NCBI GenBank assembly: GCA_023132075.1
Contig: JAGLYT010000123.1
Coordinates: forward strand, 1-5,211
From: a bacterium
GTDB lineage: Bacteria; CBDUZB01; JAGLHV01
Reading direction: 5' to 3'
Length of the DNA: 5,211 nucleotides
Shown: piece after piece, positions 1 to 5,211 of the stretch
Layout of the letters: every line of letters starts with the position of its first letter
How positions within the stretch are numbered: position 1 is the stretch's first letter
Program-made: the position numbers and the translations under genes
Notes under the pieces: generated by a model
What the model saw: the letters and a program-made list of their open reading frames with translations, nothing else
What the model was told of the DNA's origin: nothing
Databases searched by the model: none

Positions 1-1
1 A

Positions 2-25
2 CTAATTTAAACCAATATAACCAAT
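2..25. repeat. Short CCAAT repeat block
   Basis: Three copies of (C)CTAAT/CCAAT in the contexts CTAAT (2), CCAAT (12) and CCAAT (21) are spaced 10 and 9 bp, separated by short A/T linkers. On the minus strand they read ATTGG with T-rich linkers. The same motif and spacing recur at 1368-1391 and 1437-1460, and in both places a GTGCCTTTT motif follows (44 here, 1420 there). The array may continue beyond the left edge. Confidence 0.6.
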
Positions 26-71
26 GCACCACCTTTTTACTTTGTGCCTTTTTATTCTTTGACTTATCTGT

Positions 72-85
72 CTATTAACTATCAA
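72..85. repeat. Two 7-bp units in the spacer downstream of the PorV-like gene
   Basis: CTATTAA at 72 and CTATCAA at 79 are adjacent 7-bp units of the CTATNNA type also found at 4288-4308 and 4423-4450. The rest of 1-202 is AT-rich without a gene; a TTTCATTGT direct repeat sits at 112 and 133. No terminator hairpin with a U-tract is seen after the stop at 203. Confidence 0.4.
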
Positions 86-202
86 TTGTTTTATCCTCTA
101 TTTATTCTCTTTTTCATTGTAATAAAAAGGTATTTCATTGTCAAGAAAATATTATCTAAAGAAAAATCAATGCTTTTCAGTAATTCTGTATACGCATTTA
201 TA

Positions 203-1249
203 CTAAAAATTAAAAGTTAAAGAAAATTGATAAAGAGGATTAATTTCATCCCTCAGGCAAAAAGCATAATCCAACTGCCATCCTTTTATTTTAAATCCGG
301 CCCCACAAGCAAAGGAATCCAAATCATACCCCATTTTATAACCCACTCTCGCGGCAATCACCTCTTTAAACCAATATTCCGTCCCAAGGTTTACTTTCAT
401 TTTATCCCCTAAATCATCTAAGGGAACAATTAAATCACAAGCCGCTACACCATTTTCTGTCGGCCCAAATCTCCAGGCCATCCCCGCCCTGACATTGAAA
501 GGTAAAGGATCACTTTCATCCTCATACTTTATTCCTTTTCCAAGATTTTGTAAGTTTATTCCTAAGGAAACATTTTCTAACATTGCTTTGTACAACCACC
601 CAACATCCAGGACAAAAGCAGTTGCTTGATATTCCCGGGCTAATTCTGAATGAATAATTTTTAAATTCATCCCTATAAAGTTTCTCCCCAAACTTTCTTC
701 GGTCAATAAAAGTTTAATCATAGAAACATATTCACTGTAAGTAAAGGTAAATAAATAATCCTGCTCTGCACAAACAGTCCGGGAATCCTGAAAAAAACCA
801 TCCGAATTAGTAGTATTTATTTGAATATCCCCTCCCTGAAAAGTCACCAAACTTCCTGCTATCCCCACTATTCTCTGCCCAAAAATTCCACCGATATTCA
901 GGGATTGTTCATAACCCAAAAAACTATACCCGGTATCTACCAAACCTTTTAAATACATGGCCGTAAGCTGTCTGTTTTTTAATTTTAACAGTCGTTGACT
1001 TAAATCACTACTAACAGATTCCATCATCGGTTCTCTTACATTTAATTGTACCAACCCTGCCGGATTATAATAAACCGCACTTAAGTCGTCGGCCACAGCA
1101 CAAAAAGCCTCTCCCATTCCCGCCGCCCGCGTCCCCATTGCCTGCTTTAAAAATATCGCTCCCGAAGTAGAAGACCTCTGGGCAAAACCAACATCAATTG
1201 ATAAACAACCGATAATAAATATTAAAAATCCAACAAATAACCGCTTCAT
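203..1249 (-). CDS. PorV/PorQ-like (UPF0164 family) outer-membrane beta-barrel protein
   Basis: Encodes 348 residues, a usual length for this family. Residues 1-24 form a signal peptide: basic MKR, a hydrophobic stretch, and a likely cleavage after GFAQ. Residues 33-66 hold the family signature: FLKQAMGTRAAGMG, then AFCAVADD, then a YYNPAGL box, as in PorV, PorQ and FadL-like barrels. The rest alternates polar and hydrophobic residues like beta strands, with AFVLDVGWLY at 211-220. The protein ends SLTFNF; a terminal Phe is typical of the outer-membrane insertion signal read by the BAM complex. In Bacteroidetes, PorV is the type IX secretion shuttle that binds cargo C-terminal domains; whether this copy does so is inference, supported by the upstream gene ending in such a domain. 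Many candidate phyla carry several UPF0164 paralogues of unknown role, so no gene symbol is given. Start ATG at 1249 has a good ribosome binding site; stop is TAG at 203-205. Confidence 0.87.
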   Translation of the reverse strand: MKRLFVGFLIFIIGCLSIDVGFAQRSSTSGAIFLKQAMGTRAAGMGEAFCAVADDLSAVYYNPAGLVQLNVREPMMESVSSDLSQRLLKLKNRQLTAMYLKGLVDTGYSFLGYEQSLNIGGIFGQRIVGIAGSLVTFQGGDIQINTTNSDGFFQDSRTVCAEQDYLFTFTYSEYVSMIKLLLTEESLGRNFIGMNLKIIHSELAREYQATAFVLDVGWLYKAMLENVSLGINLQNLGKGIKYEDESDPLPFNVRAGMAWRFGPTENGVAACDLIVPLDDLGDKMKVNLGTEYWFKEVIAARVGYKMGYDLDSFACGAGFKIKGWQLDYAFCLRDEINPLYQFSLTFNF

Positions 1250-1255
1250 TTATTT

Positions 1256-1261
1256 TCCTCT
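1256..1261 (-). promoter_or_regulatory. Shine-Dalgarno site of the PorV-like gene
   Basis: AGAGGA on the minus strand lies 6 nt upstream of the ATG at 1249. It fixes that start, which is also needed for a complete signal peptide. Confidence 0.7.
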
Positions 1262-1299
1262 ATTTCTGATTTACGAATGTTAAAAATATCTGCTTCATT

Positions 1300-1334
1300 C
1301 CTTCTCCCCTTGCGGGAGAGGGTTAGGGTGAGGG
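1300..1334. repeat. GC-rich REP-like palindromic element
   Basis: A 9-bp stem (1300-1308 with 1314-1322, one G-T wobble) encloses the 5-nt loop CTTGC and is followed by a GTTAGGGTGAGGG tail. It stands out sharply from the AT-rich surroundings. From memory, 'GGGAGAGGGTTAGGGTGAGGG' palindromes are dispersed intergenic repeats in many unrelated bacterial genomes. It lies about 50 bp upstream of the PorV-like start, so it would fold in a leader transcript or in read-through RNA. It lacks a U-tract on the 3' side in either direction. Confidence 0.7.
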
Positions 1335-1345
1335 AAAAAAAATTG

Positions 1346-1366
1346 TCTTTTATCTTTTATTTTTTA
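1346..1366. repeat. 7-bp repeat array, TCTTTTA type
   Basis: TCTTTTA at 1346, TCTTTTA at 1353 and TTTTTTA at 1360 are directly adjacent. On the minus strand this reads as TAAAAGA units. Low complexity makes a three-unit match less striking alone, but the same period dominates 4320-4470. Confidence 0.45.
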
Positions 1367-1391
1367 CCCAATTCAACCAATCTAAACCAAT
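1366..1391. repeat. CCAAT array, copy A
   Basis: CCAAT occurs at 1368, 1377 and 1387, spaced 9 and 10 bp, with A/T-rich linkers. It pairs with copy B at 1435-1460; between them are AACTGTYTTT motifs (1395, 1406) and GTGCCTTTT (1420). Confidence 0.65.
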
Positions 1392-1434
1392 TGAAACTGT
1401 TTTTTAACTGTCTTTTGCTGTGCCTTTTGTCTTT

Positions 1435-1460
1435 AACCAATTTAAACCAATAAAACCAAT
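1435..1460. repeat. CCAAT array, copy B
   Basis: AACCAAT occurs at 1435, 1445 and 1454, spaced 10 and 9 bp. It is followed by AACTGTCTTT at 1463 and AACCGTCTTT at 1480, the last overlapping the stop codon of the metallopeptidase (TAA, 1488-1490). Confidence 0.65.
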
Positions 1461-1487
1461 TCAACTGTCTTTTTCTTTTAACCGTCT

Positions 1488-4241
1488 TTATTTCACCACC
1501 ACTATCTTCTTCGTATCTTTAAATCCCGGAGCTATTATATGCACCAAATATAAACCACTGGCTACAAATTTACCGTCCTTATTACGACCATCCCAATCTA
1601 TGGCCCCTGCTCCTTCCGCTTCCTCCCCATCCACCAACACATAAACCAATTCCCCGGCTATATTATAAATCTTAATACTCACCTTACCTGCCTGCACCAA
1701 ATCATATCTAATAGTAACCGGCCTATCCTTCCTGGGATTAAATAAATTATTCCATAAAACAAGTTTATTCCCCGTTGCTTCGGTTTTCAAATAATTGGAA
1801 GGACCAATTAAATAATCATTTCCCCATTTATTTTTAAGACCAATCTCTACATATATAGTTCCTACCGCCGGATAATTTGCCTTTATATCTCCTAAACTAA
1901 CTACCCCTTCTATCCTACCGTTATCTCCGTCGAGAACCCATCCGGAAGAACTAATTCCCCGGGTTAAAACATTTCCCAGCCGGTCTTTCACCCAGACATT
2001 TTCGATACTTTTAGAACCAATTTCAATTAACCCGAAAACAATAACCGTCTGCCCTTCCCCCCTTGAAATCTGAAGGCCTCCGGGAGTAAACTCTACCTGT
2101 AAAGAATACGGTTTCCATCGGGTAGATGTATCCTCAATCCCCGACACCATAATATAATAAAAATCCACTTGATTAATGGTCGTATCAATCACCACAGAGG
2201 AAGAAGTGGTATAATTATATCCGGACCCTCCTGAAAGAATTTGCTCCGGATACCGGTAAGCAATGCAATTATGGGAAGAATCAAAAAGGGATATATCATA
2301 AGCATAATATAAATTCCCATAGCCAACATCTGTATTGTAGAAACGCAGTTCTAACTTAATCCGAATATTGCCCGGGCCGGCACAAAGGCGATAATAATCA
2401 CAATCACTACTATAGGAAACATAAGAACTAAGCGTCTGACCCGTTTTTATATCGTAACTTTCAGAAAAAGCATTATTAGGCTCGTAAGTATCATTGTCGC
2501 TTGCACTCGGCTCATTCATATCCTCCAAAGTAATTCCATGGTTGGCAAAAGCCAGCTCTATTGCCGTCTGATTAGGCGTTCCATTAGAAAGGTCATTATC
2601 CCCCCCGTATTGTGGACTGTCATCGGTAAGCAAAATAGCCTGCAACCCGGTCTGGAAACTATCCGGCTGAAAAAATAAAGCATCGAAAATTATTCCGTTA
2701 GCCGTAGTGGAACTTACTGCCGTTCTAAAATCCCATAATGCTCCGGAGTAAATTACGCTGTCATCATGTACTTCCCCTCTCCAATCATCCGGATATTTTT
2801 TCTTAACCGGATCATTTAAATCTCTTTGATATTCCACGGGTAAAACCCAGTTCCCCATAACAGAATCTTCGGTATAAGTAGCCGAAAAATAATCCGCAAA
2901 AGCCTCATCCATTGCCCCTGATTGTCCATAATAAGTCAACTCATAAATATGGTGCACTGCCGCATGGGTATATTCATGATAAATTACATCACACGCATGA
3001 GCATAATTTTCAATCCCATACCAAACAAGATCCCCATCACCAAAATAAATATTTTCATTGGAAGGGTCATAAAAACAATTAGTATCTTCTATAGACCCAT
3101 CCTCCCCATTGTGTACCCAGGCCTCTATCTGATAATCCACCCCGGTAAATGAATTATCCAGCGTCTTAAAATAATTGTGCATACGATTTACATGATAAAA
3201 CATATTTACTTCATCTACTTCATTACTTGTATCGGAATAATCCCAGGTAAAACTAGCTACATCTGTAGAGATGGATACTTCTGCCTGGTCATCATTATAA
3301 ACCTTAACATAAGGACCGGCTAATTGGGAAAAAATACTATCTCCATTAACCCCGCTATAACTCCCGTCAACAGAAGTACTTTCTTCTACCCCCTCTACAG
3401 TTACATATTCGTTAGCAAAAGACCTATTGACCAACGTCTCGTTCCCAAACTCAGGGAAAATTTCACCCGAAACCGTACCAAAACGCAGATTATTATATTT
3501 AAATAAAATCTCCCCTGAACCTGCCTCTACAAAATAAATCCAATCCCCTAAAGGATTATTCAAACGCATTCTTACTTTCCAGGCAAGATAATATTTTTCT
3601 TTTTCTTCGTCAGGAAAAATAACAAGTACAGTCGGAAAAGTTTTAAGCGGAGCGGATTTAACCTGCAGGTCACTTTTTACTAAATCCAATACACTTTCTT
3701 TGGAAATCCGCGGCGTTACTTCCAAATCAATATCAGTAAAATAAGAGGAATTTACCCCTACAATGCTATTATCCGTTAAAAGATGTACTAAAACCTTTCC
3801 TCTTTCTACCGGAATACCCTGGTAGGTTTGGGCATATTTAATATGCCGGTAATTTTTATGGCGGGTACTTTTTTTTAAATTAAGATGGGTGAAGTTTATT
3901 TTAAATAAATCATGATTTTGAATAATAAAATTTTTTGCGGCATCTTCCGGTTTTCCTGACCGGGATTGTGTTTTATAACCCCAAATATTTTTTACCGCAC
4001 CGGAAAAATGATTATATTGCATCTTCCACTTTTTTCCATATTTATCCCTGAAACGAGCACAATGAGTAAGGCAGGCGGCATAAGCCGATGTATTTTTATA
4101 AGCAGTATTTTTTGTAAGTTGACCAACAATTTGTTTTTTGCCTTTTTTATATTTCTGCGGAGCAATCAAAGCTGACGCTTTGCCCATAGGCAAAAACATA
4201 AACAAAACGAACAAAAGAATAATTTTTTTTATTTTTTTCAC
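1488..4241 (-). CDS. Secreted multidomain M4-type (thermolysin-like) zinc metallopeptidase with C-terminal FlgD-Ig/T9SS-type domain
   Basis: Encodes 917 residues, an extracellular endopeptidase made as a zymogen. Residues 1-24 are a signal peptide (MKKIKK, hydrophobic run, cut after ASA). Residues about 75-175 are an FTP propeptide and 180-250 a PepSY-like propeptide, which inhibit and help fold the enzyme. The catalytic core is about 345-570: HEYTH at 422-426 gives two zinc His and catalytic Glu423; DEAFAD gives the third ligand Glu446, exactly 24 residues after His422 as in thermolysin (142 to 166), with Asp450 matching Asp170. Asn388 and the GDGD at 401-404 match the thermolysin NAFWN...GDGD strand, and His492 matches catalytic His231. 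Then come a PPC-like domain (about 584-720, opening YEPNN), a beta domain (about 725-825) and a FlgD-Ig/type-A sorting-like domain (about 826-917, with FNP, IYNIAGELV, WDGRNKDG, ASGLYLV and a basic end). The start is GTG, needed for an intact signal peptide. The C-terminal domain suggests surface anchoring or type IX export, with the downstream PorV-like protein a possible partner. Substrate unknown. Confidence 0.93.
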   Translation of the reverse strand: MKKIKKIILLFVLFMFLPMGKASALIAPQKYKKGKKQIVGQLTKNTAYKNTSAYAACLTHCARFRDKYGKKWKMQYNHFSGAVKNIWGYKTQSRSGKPEDAAKNFIIQNHDLFKINFTHLNLKKSTRHKNYRHIKYAQTYQGIPVERGKVLVHLLTDNSIVGVNSSYFTDIDLEVTPRISKESVLDLVKSDLQVKSAPLKTFPTVLVIFPDEEKEKYYLAWKVRMRLNNPLGDWIYFVEAGSGEILFKYNNLRFGTVSGEIFPEFGNETLVNRSFANEYVTVEGVEESTSVDGSYSGVNGDSIFSQLAGPYVKVYNDDQAEVSISTDVASFTWDYSDTSNEVDEVNMFYHVNRMHNYFKTLDNSFTGVDYQIEAWVHNGEDGSIEDTNCFYDPSNENIYFGDGDLVWYGIENYAHACDVIYHEYTHAAVHHIYELTYYGQSGAMDEAFADYFSATYTEDSVMGNWVLPVEYQRDLNDPVKKKYPDDWRGEVHDDSVIYSGALWDFRTAVSSTTANGIIFDALFFQPDSFQTGLQAILLTDDSPQYGGDNDLSNGTPNQTAIELAFANHGITLEDMNEPSASDNDTYEPNNAFSESYDIKTGQTLSSYVSYSSDCDYYRLCAGPGNIRIKLELRFYNTDVGYGNLYYAYDISLFDSSHNCIAYRYPEQILSGGSGYNYTTSSSVVIDTTINQVDFYYIMVSGIEDTSTRWKPYSLQVEFTPGGLQISRGEGQTVIVFGLIEIGSKSIENVWVKDRLGNVLTRGISSSGWVLDGDNGRIEGVVSLGDIKANYPAVGTIYVEIGLKNKWGNDYLIGPSNYLKTEATGNKLVLWNNLFNPRKDRPVTIRYDLVQAGKVSIKIYNIAGELVYVLVDGEEAEGAGAIDWDGRNKDGKFVASGLYLVHIIAPGFKDTKKIVVVK

Positions 4242-4244
4242 TCA

Positions 4245-4251
4245 CCCTTCT
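4245..4251 (-). promoter_or_regulatory. Shine-Dalgarno site deciding the GTG start of the metallopeptidase
   Basis: AGAAGGG on the minus strand lies 3 nt before the GTG at 4239-4241. The spacing is short but acceptable. The next in-frame Met codons are at residues 15 and 19 and would destroy the signal peptide, so GTG is preferred. Confidence 0.6.
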
Positions 4252-4269
4252 CTCTTTTCTTTTTTTAAA

Positions 4270-4297
4270 CTTATAACTATTTGATACCTATTGTCTA
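4270..4297 (-). promoter_or_regulatory. Possible sigma70-like promoter before the metallopeptidase
   Basis: On the minus strand TAGACA (4297-4292) and TATAAG (4275-4270) are separated by 16 bp. A transcript starting about 7 nt further would have a leader of roughly 20 nt carrying the ribosome binding site. The region is so AT-rich that such a match can occur by chance, and the -35 box lies inside degenerate 7-bp repeats. Treat as a weak candidate. Confidence 0.22.
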
Positions 4298-4308
4298 TGA
4301 ACTATTTC
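4288..4308. repeat. 7-bp repeat array, CTAT type, start-proximal
   Basis: CTATTGT at 4288, CTATGAA at 4295 and CTATTTC at 4302 are adjacent units sharing the CTAT head. They belong to the same unit type as 4423-4450, on the other side of the hairpin. Confidence 0.45.
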
Positions 4309-4319
4309 TTTGTCCTTTG

Positions 4320-4347
4320 TTTTGTATTTTGAATTTTGAATTTCGAA
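4320..4347. repeat. 7-bp repeat array, TTTTGAA type
   Basis: Four adjacent 7-bp units: TTTTGTA at 4320, TTTTGAA at 4327 and 4334, and TTTCGAA at 4341. On the minus strand the unit is AAATTCR/A-like. A period of 7 rules out a coding explanation. Confidence 0.75.
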
Positions 4348-4351
4348 TTTG

Positions 4352-4377
4352 CCTGTCCTCCAGTCTGTAAGGAGGGT
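4352..4377. repeat. Small GC-rich hairpin between repeat arrays
   Basis: CCTCC (4357-4361) pairs with GGAGG (4371-4375) around a 9-nt loop, extendable by two wobble pairs. It is the only GC-rich island in this spacer and is bordered by different 7-bp arrays on each side. No U-tract follows on either strand, so it does not look like an intrinsic terminator. Confidence 0.5.
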
Positions 4378-4418
4378 TTAGTATTTAGATATTCGGATTT
4401 AGTATTTATCTATTGTCT
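4377..4418. repeat. 7-bp repeat array, TTTAGTA type
   Basis: Adjacent units in one register: TTTAGTA at 4377, TTTAGAT at 4384, ATTCGGA at 4391, TTTAGTA again at 4398, TTTATCT at 4405 and ATTGTCT at 4412. The exact recurrence of TTTAGTA 21 bp apart supports a 7-bp period with divergence. Confidence 0.6.
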
Positions 4419-4422
4419 TTAT

Positions 4423-4450
4423 CTATGGACTATCGACTGTAGACTATGGA
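4423..4450. repeat. 7-bp repeat array, CTATGGA type
   Basis: Four perfectly adjacent 7-bp units: CTATGGA at 4423, CTATCGA at 4430, CTGTAGA at 4437 and CTATGGA at 4444. Each keeps CT at the start and GA at the end with changes only in the middle. On the minus strand they read TCCATAG-like. Confidence 0.8.
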
Positions 4451-4456
4451 CTTTTG

Positions 4457-4470
4457 TTTATCTTTTATCT
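4457..4470. repeat. Two TTTATCT units abutting the birA stop codon
   Basis: TTTATCT is repeated at 4457 and 4464 and ends one base before the birA stop codon (4472-4474). The same unit occurs at 4405 and 4418. Confidence 0.5.
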
Positions 4471-4471
4471 G

Positions 4472-5211
4472 CTAAAAAATTACCTCCCCGGCAACCACTC
4501 TTTTGTTTTCTTTTCCTGCTTTTAAAATCAACGCCCCTTCTTTATCAATATCCACTACTTTTCCTGAAACAACCTGATTATCGGGAAAAATTACTTTTAT
4601 TCTTTTGCCCAAAACTATTGACTTTTTTTTATATTCTTTCAATAAAGTTCCGGTATTTCCTTTCTTAAATTTTAAATATACTTCTTCCAAATTTAGTAAT
4701 AATTCTTTTAAAAAACTTACCCGGGAAATTTCCCTGCCCAACAAGTCCTGTAAAGAAACAACCTTCTCTCTGAGACTCTCCGAAAATTGTTCTTTAGCAA
4801 TATTCGCATTAACACCAAAACTTAGAATGACATAATTAATTCTATCCGTCTCGGCATTCATTTCCGCTAATATCCCGCAAATTTTTCTAAAAGGACAAAC
4901 ATCTTTTTTTTGACCTTTAATCACTACATCGTTAGGCCATTTTAACAGGGCTTTTATACCGGTTTTTTTCTCTATCGTCCTTGCCACTACCAAAGCACTA
5001 ATCAAATTTAACTGGGGAATTAAACAAGGCAAAACATCCGGTTTTAAAAAAACAGAAACCCATATCCCACCCAACGGAGACTCCCATTTTCTTTGCAATC
5101 TTCCCCTGCCCTGCAACTGTCTTTCTGCAACAACCAGAGTCCCTTCGGTTATCTTGTTAGTGATTAATTTTTTCATCTGGTCAATAGTAGAATTTGTTTG
5201 AGAAAAATAAT
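4472..5211 (-). CDS. birA: Biotin--[acetyl-CoA-carboxylase] ligase (BPL/BirA), 5' end cut by the window edge
   Basis: This enzyme makes biotinyl-5'-AMP from biotin and ATP and attaches biotin to the acceptor lysine of carboxylases. 245 residues are visible. The first Met codon is at 5176, but the frame stays open to the edge, and the 11 upstream residues (YFSQTNSTIDQ) match the family's conserved 'STN' start of the catalytic domain, so the true start is outside. Counting from that internal Met: the biotin/ATP loop QGRGRLQRKW at 22-31 (E. coli GRGRRGRKW), KWPND at 79-83 with its catalytic lysine, GILAEM at 101-106, a FGVNAN strand at 120-125, and the small SH3-like BPL C-terminal domain at about 188-234. 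About eight residues (QKKDVCPF) are extra between KWPND and the GIL motif relative to E. coli BirA. Whether an N-terminal DNA-binding domain exists, making it also a repressor, cannot be seen. Stop is TAG at 4472-4474. Confidence 0.93.
   Translation of the reverse strand, partial: YFSQTNSTIDQMKKLITNKITEGTLVVAERQLQGRGRLQRKWESPLGGIWVSVFLKPDVLPCLIPQLNLISALVVARTIEKKTGIKALLKWPNDVVIKGQKKDVCPFRKICGILAEMNAETDRINYVILSFGVNANIAKEQFSESLREKVVSLQDLLGREISRVSFLKELLLNLEEVYLKFKKGNTGTLLKEYKKKSIVLGKRIKVIFPDNQVVSGKVVDIDKEGALILKAGKENKRVVAGEVIF

Noticed and set aside
1322-1334. Telomere-like TTAGGG sequence
   Set aside because: Only one TTAGGG is present, as part of a REP-like palindrome tail; there is no tandem TTAGGG array.
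1300-1342. Intrinsic terminator at the GC-rich hairpin
   Set aside because: On the plus strand the hairpin is followed by A residues, not T. On the minus strand the T-run comes before the hairpin, not after it.
1420-1644. Plus-strand open frame overlapping the end of the protease and the CCAAT array
   Set aside because: It lies antisense to a well-supported gene and through repeats; its translation shows no recognisable domain and there is no ribosome binding site.
1488-4241. M36 fungalysin assignment for the protease
   Set aside because: The FTP propeptide is shared by both families, but the 24-residue gap from the first zinc His to the third ligand Glu, the ExxxD motif and the GDGD strand fit M4/thermolysin better.
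4320-4450. CRISPR array
   Set aside because: Units are 7 bp, directly adjacent and degenerate. There are no 23-47 bp repeats with unique spacers and no cas genes.
4336-4668. Plus-strand open frame of 110 codons through the spacer and the end of birA
   Set aside because: It begins inside 7-bp repeats and runs antisense through the BPL C-terminal domain. Its Leu/Phe-rich product is what reading a T-rich strand gives.
5174-5176. ATG at 5176 as the start of biotin ligase
   Set aside because: The frame is open to the window edge and the upstream residues match the conserved STN segment of the catalytic domain, so this Met is internal.

Overview
The window is an AT-rich stretch (roughly 35-40% GC by eye) with three genes, all on the minus strand. 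In transcription order they are: the 3' part of a biotin-protein ligase gene (birA-type, running off the right edge), a large secreted M4-type zinc metallopeptidase, and an outer-membrane beta-barrel protein of the PorV/UPF0164 family. No RNA gene, insertion sequence, CRISPR array or phage gene was seen.

Organism: the outer-membrane barrel protein implies a diderm. A PorV-family barrel beside a secreted protease ending in a FlgD-Ig/type IX-like C-terminal domain is common in the Bacteroidetes/FCB group and in many uncultured candidate phyla (for example WOR-3, Cloacimonadota, Desantisbacteria, Firestonebacteria, Omnitrophota-like lineages). The repeat-filled spacers suggest an uncultured candidate-phylum genome more than a typical Bacteroidetes one. 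This placement is inference; nothing here is taxonomically decisive.

Layout: 1-202 is a spacer downstream of the barrel gene, with a short CCAAT repeat block. 203-1249 is the PorV-like gene. 1250-1487 is a spacer holding a GC-rich REP-like palindrome and two CCAAT arrays. 1488-4241 is the metallopeptidase: signal peptide, FTP and PepSY propeptide, M4 catalytic core, PPC-like domain, beta domain and C-terminal FlgD/T9SS-like domain, with a GTG start. 4242-4471 is a spacer built almost entirely of degenerate 7-bp repeats around a small hairpin. 4472-5211 is birA, partial.

Function: the peptidase and the barrel protein make sense as a cell-surface pair, since PorV is the outer-membrane shuttle that receives C-terminal-domain cargo in the type IX secretion system. 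BirA is a housekeeping enzyme and probably an unrelated neighbour. No convincing intrinsic terminator separates the genes, but the ~230-bp repeat-rich spacers argue against a tight operon. The least explained part is the repeats: related vocabularies of period-7 and period-9/10 degenerate tandem repeats recur in separate spacers, and in two of them start right at a stop codon.
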